A stretch of DNA of 27,154 bases, taken from NCBI GenBank assembly GCA_040752295.1, contig JBFMFE010000033.1:1-27154 (forward strand). The letters are read 5' to 3'. The first letter of the stretch is position 1. Each line of letters begins with the position of its first letter. The stretch comes from JBFMFE01 sp040752295 (lineage in GTDB: Bacteria > UBP15 > UBA6099 > JBFMBQ01). The notes beneath the pieces are model-generated. The model was not told the DNA's origin and did no database searches. It saw nothing but the letters and a program-made list of their open reading frames with translations. A program made the translations under genes and the position numbers. Positions 6,300-14,047 of this stretch are shown here, piece by piece.

Positions 6300-6944
6300 A
6301 TGAAGGTTCACCGTCGGGTGTCGTGGTATTTTCTGTCCAATTCGTATCTTGGGTTTTGCGAGGGTGGCGGTGAGGCGTTCATTGTGGACCCTGCGCCCGG
6401 GTGTGGGGAACTGCTAGGCGTTGCGCGTCGGAAGGGAATGAGGGTGAGATACGTGTTAGTGACACATTATCATCCCGATCACATCGGGGGGGCGGGTCGA
6501 GTGAAGGCGCTCACGGGGGCGCCTATAGTTGCCCATGCGTCAGCGGAGAAAATGGCAAAGAGTACAATAAACAGGATTGGTTCGGGTATGGGGTTGATCT
6601 TCAAGGTGGCGGGACCCGACCGTTTCGTGGAGGACGGTGAGGAGCTTGCCGTTGGGGATGAGAGTCTGCGCGTTATCCACACGCCCGGTCATACGCCGGA
6701 CGGGATCAGTATATCGGGTAGGGGTTTTGTGTTCACCGGGGACACGCTCGTTGCGGGGTCGGTGGGGCGGACGGACCTTGCGGGCGGGAGCGTCAGGGAG
6801 TTGGCTGAGACGCTGGCGAAGAAACTGCTGCCGCTGCCCGATGACACGGTGGTTTACCCCGGGCACGGACCGGCGACCACCATCGGCAAGGAGAGGCGGT
6901 ACAATCCGTTCGTGGTTGGGGCGATGGCGCTGGGCGTGACGTGA
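6300..6944 (+). CDS. MBL-fold metallo-hydrolase (glyoxalase II-like)
   Basis: A 214-residue zinc hydrolase of the metallo-beta-lactamase fold. The HxHxDH motif is His56, His58, Asp60 and His61 in THYHPDHIGG; further ligands are His131 (TPGHTPDG), Asp148 (FTGDTL) and His189 (YPGHGP). The block GSVGRTDLAGGS is typical of the glyoxalase II-like subgroup, which hydrolyses thioesters such as hydroxyacylglutathione, but the substrate cannot be read from the sequence. The frame is open back to 6174, but the ATG at 6300 has a G-rich element (GGCGGGGGCG) just before it and gives a normal family N-terminus. It is divergent from the tup module and followed by a 224-bp gap. Confidence 0.9.
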   Translation: MKVHRRVSWYFLSNSYLGFCEGGGEAFIVDPAPGCGELLGVARRKGMRVRYVLVTHYHPDHIGGAGRVKALTGAPIVAHASAEKMAKSTINRIGSGMGLIFKVAGPDRFVEDGEELAVGDESLRVIHTPGHTPDGISISGRGFVFTGDTLVAGSVGRTDLAGGSVRELAETLAKKLLPLPDDTVVYPGHGPATTIGKERRYNPFVVGAMALGVT

Positions 6945-7048
6945 GGCGCGCGGGCGTTCCGGTTTCCATGGAAGGGGAGGCGGGGTGGAGCAGGGGGTGG
7001 AAAGTGGATGGGGCGGTACTCGGGCGGGCGTGTGGGTGAGAGCGTGGA

Positions 7049-7089
7049 GGGGAGAAGATTTCTCCTTTGTTCCTCGTTTTCTGGAGAAA
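7049..7089 (+). promoter_or_regulatory. Competing GGAGAA/TTCTCC inverted repeats
   Basis: GGAGAA (7051-7056) can pair with TTCTCC (7060-7065) across three bases. TTTCTCC (7059-7065) can instead pair with GGAGAAA (7083-7089) across 17 bases. The element follows the MBL gene and lies just upstream of the pfkB promoter. It may be a weak terminator or an operator; there is no long T tract. Confidence 0.3.
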
Positions 7090-7101
7090 GCTCAAAAAAA
7101 C

Positions 7102-7130
7102 TTGACTTTAGACGAATCGGGCGCTAAAGA
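7102..7130 (+). promoter_or_regulatory. Putative sigma-70 promoter for pfkB-ahcY
   Basis: TTGACT (7102-7107) and TAAAGA (7125-7130) are separated by exactly 17 bp, preceded by an A-rich stretch. The leader to the ATG at 7169 is only about 30 nt, so there is no room for a SAH riboswitch. Confidence 0.5.
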
Positions 7131-7168
7131 TATGGCGCAGACGCATATATTTGGATAAACGATCCGGC

Positions 7169-8140
7169 ATGAGCGTTTTGATTGTGGGGACCGTTGCATT
7201 TGACACGATAGAGACTCCGTGGGGGAGGGTCGAGCGTGTGGTAGGGGGTTCGGCGACGTATTCTGCCCTTGCGGCGAGCTTTCTTGTGCCGGTGAGGGTT
7301 GCGGGTGTAGTGGGGGAGGATTTCACGGACCGGCACTTTGAGGTATTTTGGAGGCGCGGCATAGAGACGACCGGAGTGGCGCGAGAGAGGGGGAAGACTT
7401 TTTTCTGGGCTGGGAGGTACGGCGAGAATCCGAACGAGCGGGAGACGCTTGCCACGGAGCTGAACGTGTTCGAGAATTTCACGCCCCGGCTGCCGGAGGA
7501 TTACAGGGACAGCAGGCACCTGTTTTTAGCGAACATGGCGCCGGAGATACAGATGAGCGTTCTTGATTCATGCGTGAAGGCGAGGTTTTCCATACTTGAC
7601 ACGATGGATTTCTGGATCGGGGGCAGCCGGGAGGCGCTGGAGGAGGCTGTGAGGCGCGTGGACTGCGTGCTGATGAACGACGGGGAGGCGCGGCAGTTCA
7701 GCCGCGCATCGAGTCTTGCCGGCGCGGCGGAGCGGATTTTAGGGATGGGTCCCCGGGTGGTGGTGATCAAGAAGGGGGAGCACGGCGCGGAGATGTTCAC
7801 GAAGAAGTCGCACAGCACGGTGCCGGCATATCCGGTGGGGCGCCTGAAGGACCCGACGGGTGCTGGGGACACGTTCGCCGGGGGTTTGCTGGGATACGTT
7901 GCAACGGCGGGGAGGATAGGGGAGGGGGTATTGAGGAAGGCGATGGCGGTTGGGACGGTTTTAGCGTCGTTCTGCGTGGAAGAGTTCGGGACGGGGAATT
8001 TTGAGAATATCGTTGAATCGGACATAAAGGGGCGCTTAAAATATCTGCGCATGGCGTCGAGGGTGGAGAACGTCGCGTTGAAAATCCGTGACAACATTTC
8101 GTTAGAGGACGAGGAAAGGGTGATAAAAACTGGATTATGA
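7169..8140 (+). CDS. PfkB-family kinase, probable adenosine or nucleoside kinase
   Basis: A 323-residue PfkB/ribokinase-fold kinase. The N-terminal strand LIVGTVAFDTIETP is followed by the substrate-binding GGSATYSALAAS. The C-terminal signature DPTGAGDTFAGG holds the catalytic Asp and the anion hole. The family phosphorylates sugars or nucleosides with ATP. Its stop overlaps the apparent start of adenosylhomocysteinase, so the two are co-transcribed. Since that enzyme releases adenosine, removal of adenosine by this kinase is a sensible inference but not proven by motif. The frame opens at TTG 7151; I choose ATG 7169, which starts directly at the first beta-strand. Neither start has a strong Shine-Dalgarno. 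Confidence 0.85.
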   Translation: MSVLIVGTVAFDTIETPWGRVERVVGGSATYSALAASFLVPVRVAGVVGEDFTDRHFEVFWRRGIETTGVARERGKTFFWAGRYGENPNERETLATELNVFENFTPRLPEDYRDSRHLFLANMAPEIQMSVLDSCVKARFSILDTMDFWIGGSREALEEAVRRVDCVLMNDGEARQFSRASSLAGAAERILGMGPRVVVIKKGEHGAEMFTKKSHSTVPAYPVGRLKDPTGAGDTFAGGLLGYVATAGRIGEGVLRKAMAVGTVLASFCVEEFGTGNFENIVESDIKGRLKYLRMASRVENVALKIRDNISLEDEERVIKTGL

Positions 8141-9386
8141 CGTCAGGGATTTAGGTTTGGCGGATGAAGGGCGGCGGCGGATCGAGTGGGCGTCGCACGA
8201 GATGCCGGTGGTGAGGGAGATCGGCGAGAGGTTCGGGAAAGTGAAGCCGCTGCGGGGGATCACCATAGGGGCGTGTCTTCACGTGACATCGGAGACGGCG
8301 AACCTGGTCGCGGCGTTGAGGCGCGGGGGTGCGAGGGTTTTTCTGTGCGCCTCGAATCCGCTGAGCACGCAGGACGACGTGGCTGCGTCCCTTGTGAAGC
8401 ATCAGCGGGTGCCTGTGTTTGCGATCAAGGGCGAGGACAACAGGACGTATTACGATCACATACGTGAGGTGCTGGATTCGGCGCCTGACGTGACGATGGA
8501 TGACGGGGCGGACCTGGTCAGCACGCTGCACACGCAGAGGAAGGAACTGCTTGAGGGCGTGATCGGCGGCACGGAGGAGACGACGACGGGCGTGATTCGA
8601 CTGAGGAGCATGGAGCGTGGGGGAGTTTTGAGGTATCCGATCATCGCGGTTAACGACGCGGACACGAAGCATTTTTTCGACAACAGGTACGGGACGGGAC
8701 AGAGCACGATAGACGGGATAGTGCGCGCCACGAACCTGCTTCTTGCGGGGAAGAACTTTGTGGTGTGCGGGTACGGGTGGTGCGGGCGGGGGGTGGCGAT
8801 GAGGGCGAGGGGAATGGGGGCGAACGTGATCGTGACGGAGGTCGATCCGCTGCGCGCGCTCGAGGCGGTGATGGACGGGTTCACGGTGACGACGCTGGGG
8901 AAGGCGTTACGCCGTGGGGACGTGTTCGTCACGCTGACGGGGGATATCAACGTATTGAGGGGCGAGCATTACACGAGGATGAAGGACGGGGCGATAATCT
9001 GCAATTCGGGACACTTCAACGTGGAGATAGACATACCGGCGCTCGAGGAGATGAGCGTAAGGAAGAGGCGGGTGCGGGGGTTTGTTGACGAGTACACGCT
9101 GAAATCCGGGAAGAGGGTGGTACTTCTCGGCGAGGGACGACTTATCAACCTGTCGGCGGCGGAGGGGCATCCGGCGTCGGTCATGGACATGAGTTTTGCC
9201 AACCAGGCGTACGCCGTGCGTTATATTGTGAGGGAGGGAAGGAATCTGGAGAACAGGGTCTATGGAGTGCCGCGGGAGATTGACGAGGAGATAGCGCGGC
9301 TGAAGCTTGGGTCCATGGGGGTGAGGATTGACGTACTGACGGCTGATCAGAAAAAATATTTGAGTTCCTGGGAAACCGGCACATAA
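8130..9386 (+). CDS. ahcY: Adenosylhomocysteinase, apparent CTG start
   Basis: Hydrolyses S-adenosylhomocysteine to adenosine and homocysteine, keeping methylation going; cytoplasmic, NAD-dependent. Numbered from CTG, active-site blocks include LHVTSETANL, ETTTGV and NDADTKHFFDNRYG (Lys180, Asp184), the NAD loop GYGWCGRG at 214-221, and the C-terminal NLSAAEGHPASVMDMSF. It is full length (418 residues), without the long insert of some bacterial forms. The family N-terminus (DYDVRDLGLADEG) begins right after CTG 8130. In that frame a TAA lies at 8124-8126, so no ATG, GTG or TTG can include those residues. An AGGAAAGGG element (8112-8120) sits nine bases before CTG. The alternative start is TTG 8157. 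The CTG start overlaps the pfkB stop by 11 bp, so coupling is likely. Confidence 0.95.
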   Translation: MDYDVRDLGLADEGRRRIEWASHEMPVVREIGERFGKVKPLRGITIGACLHVTSETANLVAALRRGGARVFLCASNPLSTQDDVAASLVKHQRVPVFAIKGEDNRTYYDHIREVLDSAPDVTMDDGADLVSTLHTQRKELLEGVIGGTEETTTGVIRLRSMERGGVLRYPIIAVNDADTKHFFDNRYGTGQSTIDGIVRATNLLLAGKNFVVCGYGWCGRGVAMRARGMGANVIVTEVDPLRALEAVMDGFTVTTLGKALRRGDVFVTLTGDINVLRGEHYTRMKDGAIICNSGHFNVEIDIPALEEMSVRKRRVRGFVDEYTLKSGKRVVLLGEGRLINLSAAEGHPASVMDMSFANQAYAVRYIVREGRNLENRVYGVPREIDEEIARLKLGSMGVRIDVLTADQKKYLSSWETGT

Positions 9387-9410
9387 TTTTAGTCAAGAGG
9401 AGCCAGCCCG

Positions 9411-11567
9411 TTGGAGCTTCGAGATTACTGGCACGTCATCTGGAAACGGAAGTACATTACGGCATTGTGCGTGGTCGTGCTTTTTCTGGGCGCGCTGTTT
9501 GTGAACTACAACGTATTGGAAGTGACGTACCAGGCGACGGCGAAGATGCTGGTGGAGCAGCCTCCGCGCGTGCTGATGCTCACGGATAAGACGGCGAATC
9601 TTCCGCCGCCGTTATCGCTGGAGACGCAGGTGAGGTTGATCAAAAGCCTCAGGGTGGCGGAGGGCGCCGCGAAGCGCCTGCGGTACGACGATCCGGAGAG
9701 AGCCGCGCTGCGGCTGCACGACAGGATCGTGGTGGACAACATAAAGGATACGGGGATAATCAACATCACGTCGGAGGGTCCGGACCCGAAGGAATGCGCC
9801 GACATAGCCAACGCGTTTGCGGAGGCGTTCGAGGAGATCAGCTACAAGATCGCGCGGGAATCCATCGAGGAAGCCACAAAGTTCATCGAGGATCAGCTCA
9901 AGATTGCGGCGACGGAGCTTGAGGACGCGGAGATAAAGATTTACGAATTCAACAAAGAGCACGGCATCATATCGCTGGAGGACGAGGTCAGGGAGCGGAA
10001 CAGCATGATAGTTGAGTTTGAGATACAGAAGATGTCCCAGGAGGTTGCTCTCAACGGACTCATGGCGCAGATAGGGAATCTGGAGAACATCTTCAACGAC
10101 AAGCTCTACGCGGTTTACCAGGACCCTGACGCGATCACGCAGACGGGATTGTTCAGCAGCCTTAAAAAGGACATACTCGATCTCGAAGTCGAGCGCGCCG
10201 CCCTGAAACTGCGCCTGAAGGACGATCACCCGCGGGTCAAGGAATTAGACAAGCGGGTCCAGCAATTGCAGAGCCGGCTGGAGAAATCCATTTCCAACCT
10301 CGTCGCCAAGAGGCTGATATTCGAGGACGAGATAATCGGGGATCGAGACCGGATAGTGGGGCTTCAGACGGAGCGTCTTATCGCCGACGCGAGTATCGAG
10401 ACGCTCGGGCAAGTCATAGAGCGGCTCAGTGAACAGCAGAGGAGCTATCCGGAGCTAAAGTACGAGTACAGCCGGTTGACGCGCACGAGGGACGTGGCGG
10501 AGAAGCTGTACCTGCTTTTATACGAGAAACGGCAGCAGGCTCGGATTGACGAGGTACAGCGGGACGTCAAGGTGAAGGTTTTTCAGAAGGCGACGGTTCC
10601 CGCCGCGCCTGTGAAGCCGCAGCGTCTCAAGAACATATTCATCGTGGTGGTTTTTGCGCTGTTCCTTGGGATCGGCGTGTCTTTTGTACTTGAGGAGATG
10701 GAAGAGACGATTCACAACAGCGACGACGTGAAGAACTACCTGAACCTGCCGGTGCTCGGCTCGATACCGTACTCGGCGGAGACGATCAACAAGCTGATCA
10801 CGGAGGTGCCGCTGAAGTCGCCGATAGCGGAATCATACCGGCGGCTCAGTTTCTTCACGCAGCTTTTCTGTCTGGACCCGCCGATCAAGACGCTTCTGAT
10901 CACGAGTTCGAAGTCGGACGAGGGGAAGTCCACGACGCTCGCCAACCTTGCCATTTCGATGGCGCAGGAGGGGACGAAGGTGCTGATCGTGGACACCGAT
11001 CTGCGGCGACCCATGCTGCACAGGATGTTCAACATAGACAATTCACTGGGCGTCAGTTCCGTTCTTACCGGGGAGCTGGAGGCGGAGCTGGCGGTGTCCG
11101 ATCTATCCGTGTCGGGGCATCTGCCGAAGGAATCGTTCATGGAGCTGATCGTAGACCGGCTGATACAGCCCCTGGGCGTGAGGGGGTTGAGCATCATACC
11201 ATCCGGTCCGCTGCCCGCGAATTCGATAGAGCTGATACGCTCGGAGAGGATGTTGGCGTTTCTGCGCACCATTGAGAAGAAGGCGGACATAATCATGTTC
11301 GACAGTCCGCCTGCGATTCACGTGGTTGACGCCGTTGTGCTGTCGCAGATACTGGACGGCGTGCTTCTGGTGATCAACGCCGGGAGGATCAACAAAGACG
11401 AGGCGCTTCAGGTCAAATACATGATCGAGAGCACGAAGACGCCGATTCTGGGCGTTGCCCTGAACAACATCGCGGCTACCAGTCCCGATTATTATTATTA
11501 TTATTACTATGGGGGTTACGGATACGGCACCAGGCAGAGAAGGAAGAGAATAAAGTTAAAGAGGTAG
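9411..11567 (+). CDS. Wzz-type polysaccharide co-polymerase fused to BY-kinase
   Basis: A 718-residue inner-membrane protein controlling polysaccharide chain length and export. The N-terminus has a Wzz domain with a transmembrane helix near residues 17-33 and a periplasmic coiled-coil/GNVR-like region (about 150-400). A second membrane helix lies near 405-425. The cytoplasmic tyrosine autokinase follows: Walker A SSKSDEGKST (499-508), Walker A' VLIVDTDLRRP (524-534) and Walker B IIMFDSPP with Asp631. The C-terminus has a tyrosine cluster, seven consecutive Tyr (694-700) plus two more, then a basic tail. The start is TTG 9411 with AAGAGGAG just upstream. The Walker A lacks the common PGEGKS, having SDEGKS. 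It leads the polysaccharide cluster. Confidence 0.93.
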   Translation: MELRDYWHVIWKRKYITALCVVVLFLGALFVNYNVLEVTYQATAKMLVEQPPRVLMLTDKTANLPPPLSLETQVRLIKSLRVAEGAAKRLRYDDPERAALRLHDRIVVDNIKDTGIINITSEGPDPKECADIANAFAEAFEEISYKIARESIEEATKFIEDQLKIAATELEDAEIKIYEFNKEHGIISLEDEVRERNSMIVEFEIQKMSQEVALNGLMAQIGNLENIFNDKLYAVYQDPDAITQTGLFSSLKKDILDLEVERAALKLRLKDDHPRVKELDKRVQQLQSRLEKSISNLVAKRLIFEDEIIGDRDRIVGLQTERLIADASIETLGQVIERLSEQQRSYPELKYEYSRLTRTRDVAEKLYLLLYEKRQQARIDEVQRDVKVKVFQKATVPAAPVKPQRLKNIFIVVVFALFLGIGVSFVLEEMEETIHNSDDVKNYLNLPVLGSIPYSAETINKLITEVPLKSPIAESYRRLSFFTQLFCLDPPIKTLLITSSKSDEGKSTTLANLAISMAQEGTKVLIVDTDLRRPMLHRMFNIDNSLGVSSVLTGELEAELAVSDLSVSGHLPKESFMELIVDRLIQPLGVRGLSIIPSGPLPANSIELIRSERMLAFLRTIEKKADIIMFDSPPAIHVVDAVVLSQILDGVLLVINAGRINKDEALQVKYMIESTKTPILGVALNNIAATSPDYYYYYYYGGYGYGTRQRRKRIKLKR
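11490..11510 (+). repeat. Tyrosine-codon microsatellite
   Basis: Five TAT codons, one TAC and one TAT in a row encode seven tyrosines at the tail of the BY-kinase. Triplet slippage here would change the number of autophosphorylation sites without breaking the frame. Confidence 0.8.
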
Positions 11568-11607
11568 CGCCGAGGGGGGCGCGTCCGGCGGCGCTGTTTT
11601 TACCGGG

Positions 11608-11613
11608 TATAAT
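11608..11613 (+). promoter_or_regulatory. TATAAT box overlapping the parB-like start
   Basis: A perfect -10 hexamer at 11608-11613 overlaps the annotated ATG (11612). No good -35 is seen 17 bp upstream. If it is used, translation would have to begin downstream, for example at GTG 11639, which follows CAGGGGGATA. Confidence 0.3.
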
Positions 11614-12466
11614 GCTTGAACGTTTCATCAGGGGGATAGTGGAGCGCGAGGGGAAGCATTCCGTCGTGGAAGTTCCCGTTGACCAGATATCGGTGAATCC
11701 GTACCAGGCGCGGAGGAACTTCGACCAGAAGAAGCTTGAGGAGCTCGCGCAGTCAATACGGGAACAAGGAGTGATCCAGCCGATCATTCTGCGCAGGTTT
11801 GGGAGCGGATACGAGCTGGTTGCGGGGGAGCGGCGACTGAGGGCGAGCAAGATGGCGGGGCTGAAGACGATTCCCGCGATCATCCGCCAGCTCGACGAGC
11901 AGGACATGATCGAGATAGCGTTCATAGAGAACCTGCAGCGCGAGCAGCTCAACGCCATCGAGGAGGCGGAGGCATACGGGCGGCTGGTCGGGGAGCACGG
12001 CGCGGGGTCGGCGGAGGAGATCGCCGAGCGCGTCGGGAAGGACGCCGGGGCGGTGGCTTCGCAGTTGTGGCTGCTTTCGCTGCCTCAGGTTGTAAAGAAG
12101 GCTGTGGTGTCGAGGCTTATTTCGCTTGATCACGCGCGGATCATCGCCGGCGTGAGGAACGAGAAAAAGCAGGTCGAGTTTTTGGAGCGGATATACCGTG
12201 AGAAACTTTCGGTGGAGGACGCGAAGAAGCTGCTCGAAGAGGTCCCCGCGATTTTCCGCGATGAGATTGAAGCCGGGGAAGAGCGAGGGGGCGCGCATTT
12301 TTCGCGGGAGGCGATCCGGCAGCTTGACGTGTGCGTCGCCATGCTGCGCGACCTGATACTCGCGTTCCGCCAGGCGGGGATAAACGTATCGGTGACCGAG
12401 TATTTCGACGCGCTGTCGTTGAACGTCAGGCTCACGTTTCCCATTGAAAAGTTCACGCTGCAATGA
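11612..12466 (+). CDS. ParB/Spo0J-family protein without a ParA partner
   Basis: A 284-residue ParB-family protein. The N-terminal ParB/sulfiredoxin-like nucleotide-binding domain (about residues 18-110) has VPVDQISVNPYQARR, the GERRLRA box and ENLQREQLNAIEEAEAY. The KorB-like helix-turn-helix follows (about 120-175: SAEEIAERVGKDAGAV). These are the CTP-binding and parS-binding parts of canonical ParB. The C-terminal 60 residues (from HFSREAIRQLD) do not look like the usual ParB dimerisation domain. No parA gene adjoins; the only P-loop neighbour is the BY-kinase 44 bp upstream, itself of the MinD/ParA superfamily. The role could be a cluster-specific regulator or a partition-type scaffold. 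The start is uncertain: ATG 11612 or GTG 11639. Confidence 0.88.
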   Translation: MLERFIRGIVEREGKHSVVEVPVDQISVNPYQARRNFDQKKLEELAQSIREQGVIQPIILRRFGSGYELVAGERRLRASKMAGLKTIPAIIRQLDEQDMIEIAFIENLQREQLNAIEEAEAYGRLVGEHGAGSAEEIAERVGKDAGAVASQLWLLSLPQVVKKAVVSRLISLDHARIIAGVRNEKKQVEFLERIYREKLSVEDAKKLLEEVPAIFRDEIEAGEERGGAHFSREAIRQLDVCVAMLRDLILAFRQAGINVSVTEYFDALSLNVRLTFPIEKFTLQ

Positions 12467-12511
12467 TTCGCCGTTCGGGTCGCCGGCGGGCGTTTTCCAC
12501 GACCGCGCGAT

Positions 12512-13972
12512 GTGCTGGAGCGCGCGAAGCGGGAGCGGGTTTCAGGGATTTTGACGACTCAGGAAGAGATTAGAGAGCGAGTTCAGCCATCCCTCAACGG
12601 GGTGGTTGCCGCCCTGCTCGTCGTCTCGGTCATCGTTTTCCTCGTCGTCCGGCTGTTGAGGGTAGACCTCTCGACTATCGGCGATGCGGGACATCTTCTT
12701 GTCCTGTTAGCGGTCGTTCCCATCGTTTTGTTGTTCGCGTACATGAGGTTTGAGACGGCGTTGCTGGTTTTCATGTTCGTGGTTGCGGTGGGGAAGTACG
12801 AAATTCCGGGCGTCGGATTTTTCCTTGTTTATTCCGATGTATTTCTGATCATCCTCACGGCGGTGTGGTTTACACGCATGGTGTTGAGGAAGGGGTATGG
12901 TTTCAGGAGTACGTTTCTTGACAGGCACATTTTCATTTTCACGCTGTTATCGGTACTTGCCGTGGTGAACAGTCCGTCGTTTTCCGCCGGTTTCAAGGAA
13001 GTGGTGCAGACGGTGGAGTACCTTGTTTTTTCATATTACCTGTTCGCATCAGCGGTGAGGAGCAGGGAGCAGATTGCCGCACTCATGCAGGCGCTGGTGA
13101 TGAGCGCGGTATTCACGTCGGTTTGCGGGGTATACCAGTATTTTGAACAGGGCGGCGGGGATTACAGGGTGACGTCAACGTTCGGACATTTCAACGCGTA
13201 CGGCGCATATCTTGCCATGACCACGATGGTCACGTTCAATCTTTTTCTGTCGGAGGAGGAGAGGGGAGCGCGGACGTGGTTGGCGGCGGCGCTGACGTGC
13301 CAGTTGGTGGCGCTCATGATGACGTTTTCGCGTGGGGCGTGGATAGGGGTGATCGTGGCGATAGTTATCTCCGCGCAGTTCCGCGGGATGGTGCAGTTCG
13401 TGAGGCTTTTCACCGCCATGGTGGTGCTGGCGATATTTCTGTCACTTGTGCTGCCGTCGCAGTTCGTCGGGCGCGCCGCGTCCATCACCGACTTTTCGGA
13501 TCCGGCGTCCGAGAACAGGATAAGGCAGTATAAGATCGCATACGAGACCATCGTGAGGCGCCCGCTTCTCGGCATCGGTATCGGGTCCATCGAGGGTTAC
13601 GCTCTTTCGGAGTATCAGGAGATGGGGGTGGGCGCCGTACACAATCTGTTTCTCATGATCGGCGCCGAGAGGGGTCTGCCGGCGATGTTTGCGCTCATGT
13701 TTTTCTTCGGTTCGTTCTTTATAAACGGCGCGCGGCGGATCGGCGAAACCGGAGAGCGTTTTCTGTTCACGGCTTACCTGGCATTATACTCGGGAATTGC
13801 CGCTTATTTTTTCATCAACATGACCGCCTACCAGCTTGTCCGGGGTCTGGGCATTATGTTCGGCATGTACCTGGGCTTGTTTCAGGCGGCGATGAAGATT
13901 GAGGATGAAGAGCGGGAAGAGAAGGAAATTCCATACTATGTCAGAAGCGCCGAGAGAGTTATCGGGCGATGA
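12512..13972 (+). CDS. O-antigen ligase/polymerase-like membrane protein (Wzy/WaaL)
   Basis: A 486-residue polytopic membrane protein with roughly eleven to thirteen hydrophobic segments and a larger hydrophilic loop near residues 325-370. Typical O-antigen ligase features are present: FSRGAWIGVIVAIVI, then ENRIRQYKIAYETIVRRPLLGIGIGS and a conserved AVHNLFLMIGAERG. Such proteins polymerise or transfer lipid-linked oligosaccharides at the periplasmic face of the inner membrane. It sits 45 bp after the parB-like gene within the polysaccharide cluster, consistent with a Wzx/Wzy-type pathway, although no flippase is in the window. The start is GTG 12512 without a clear Shine-Dalgarno; in-frame TTG and GTG codons further on are possible because the first 30 residues are hydrophilic. 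Confidence 0.85.
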   Translation: MLERAKRERVSGILTTQEEIRERVQPSLNGVVAALLVVSVIVFLVVRLLRVDLSTIGDAGHLLVLLAVVPIVLLFAYMRFETALLVFMFVVAVGKYEIPGVGFFLVYSDVFLIILTAVWFTRMVLRKGYGFRSTFLDRHIFIFTLLSVLAVVNSPSFSAGFKEVVQTVEYLVFSYYLFASAVRSREQIAALMQALVMSAVFTSVCGVYQYFEQGGGDYRVTSTFGHFNAYGAYLAMTTMVTFNLFLSEEERGARTWLAAALTCQLVALMMTFSRGAWIGVIVAIVISAQFRGMVQFVRLFTAMVVLAIFLSLVLPSQFVGRAASITDFSDPASENRIRQYKIAYETIVRRPLLGIGIGSIEGYALSEYQEMGVGAVHNLFLMIGAERGLPAMFALMFFFGSFFINGARRIGETGERFLFTAYLALYSGIAAYFFINMTAYQLVRGLGIMFGMYLGLFQAAMKIEDEEREEKEIPYYVRSAERVIGR

Positions 13973-14047
13973 ATTTACGCCGACCGCGGGAAGATCGGTT
14001 CTCTCATTTCAGCCGGGTCCGGAGCGGCGGGGAGCGGGAAGCGAAGG

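Noticed and set aside
7131..7168. SAH riboswitch before pfkB-ahcY
   Set aside because: The leader after the best promoter is only about 30 nt, too short for the fold.
11608..11613. Treating TATAAT as proof that the ParB-family start is wrong
   Set aside because: No supporting -35 is present and the gene can be transcribed from upstream; kept only as a possible alternative.
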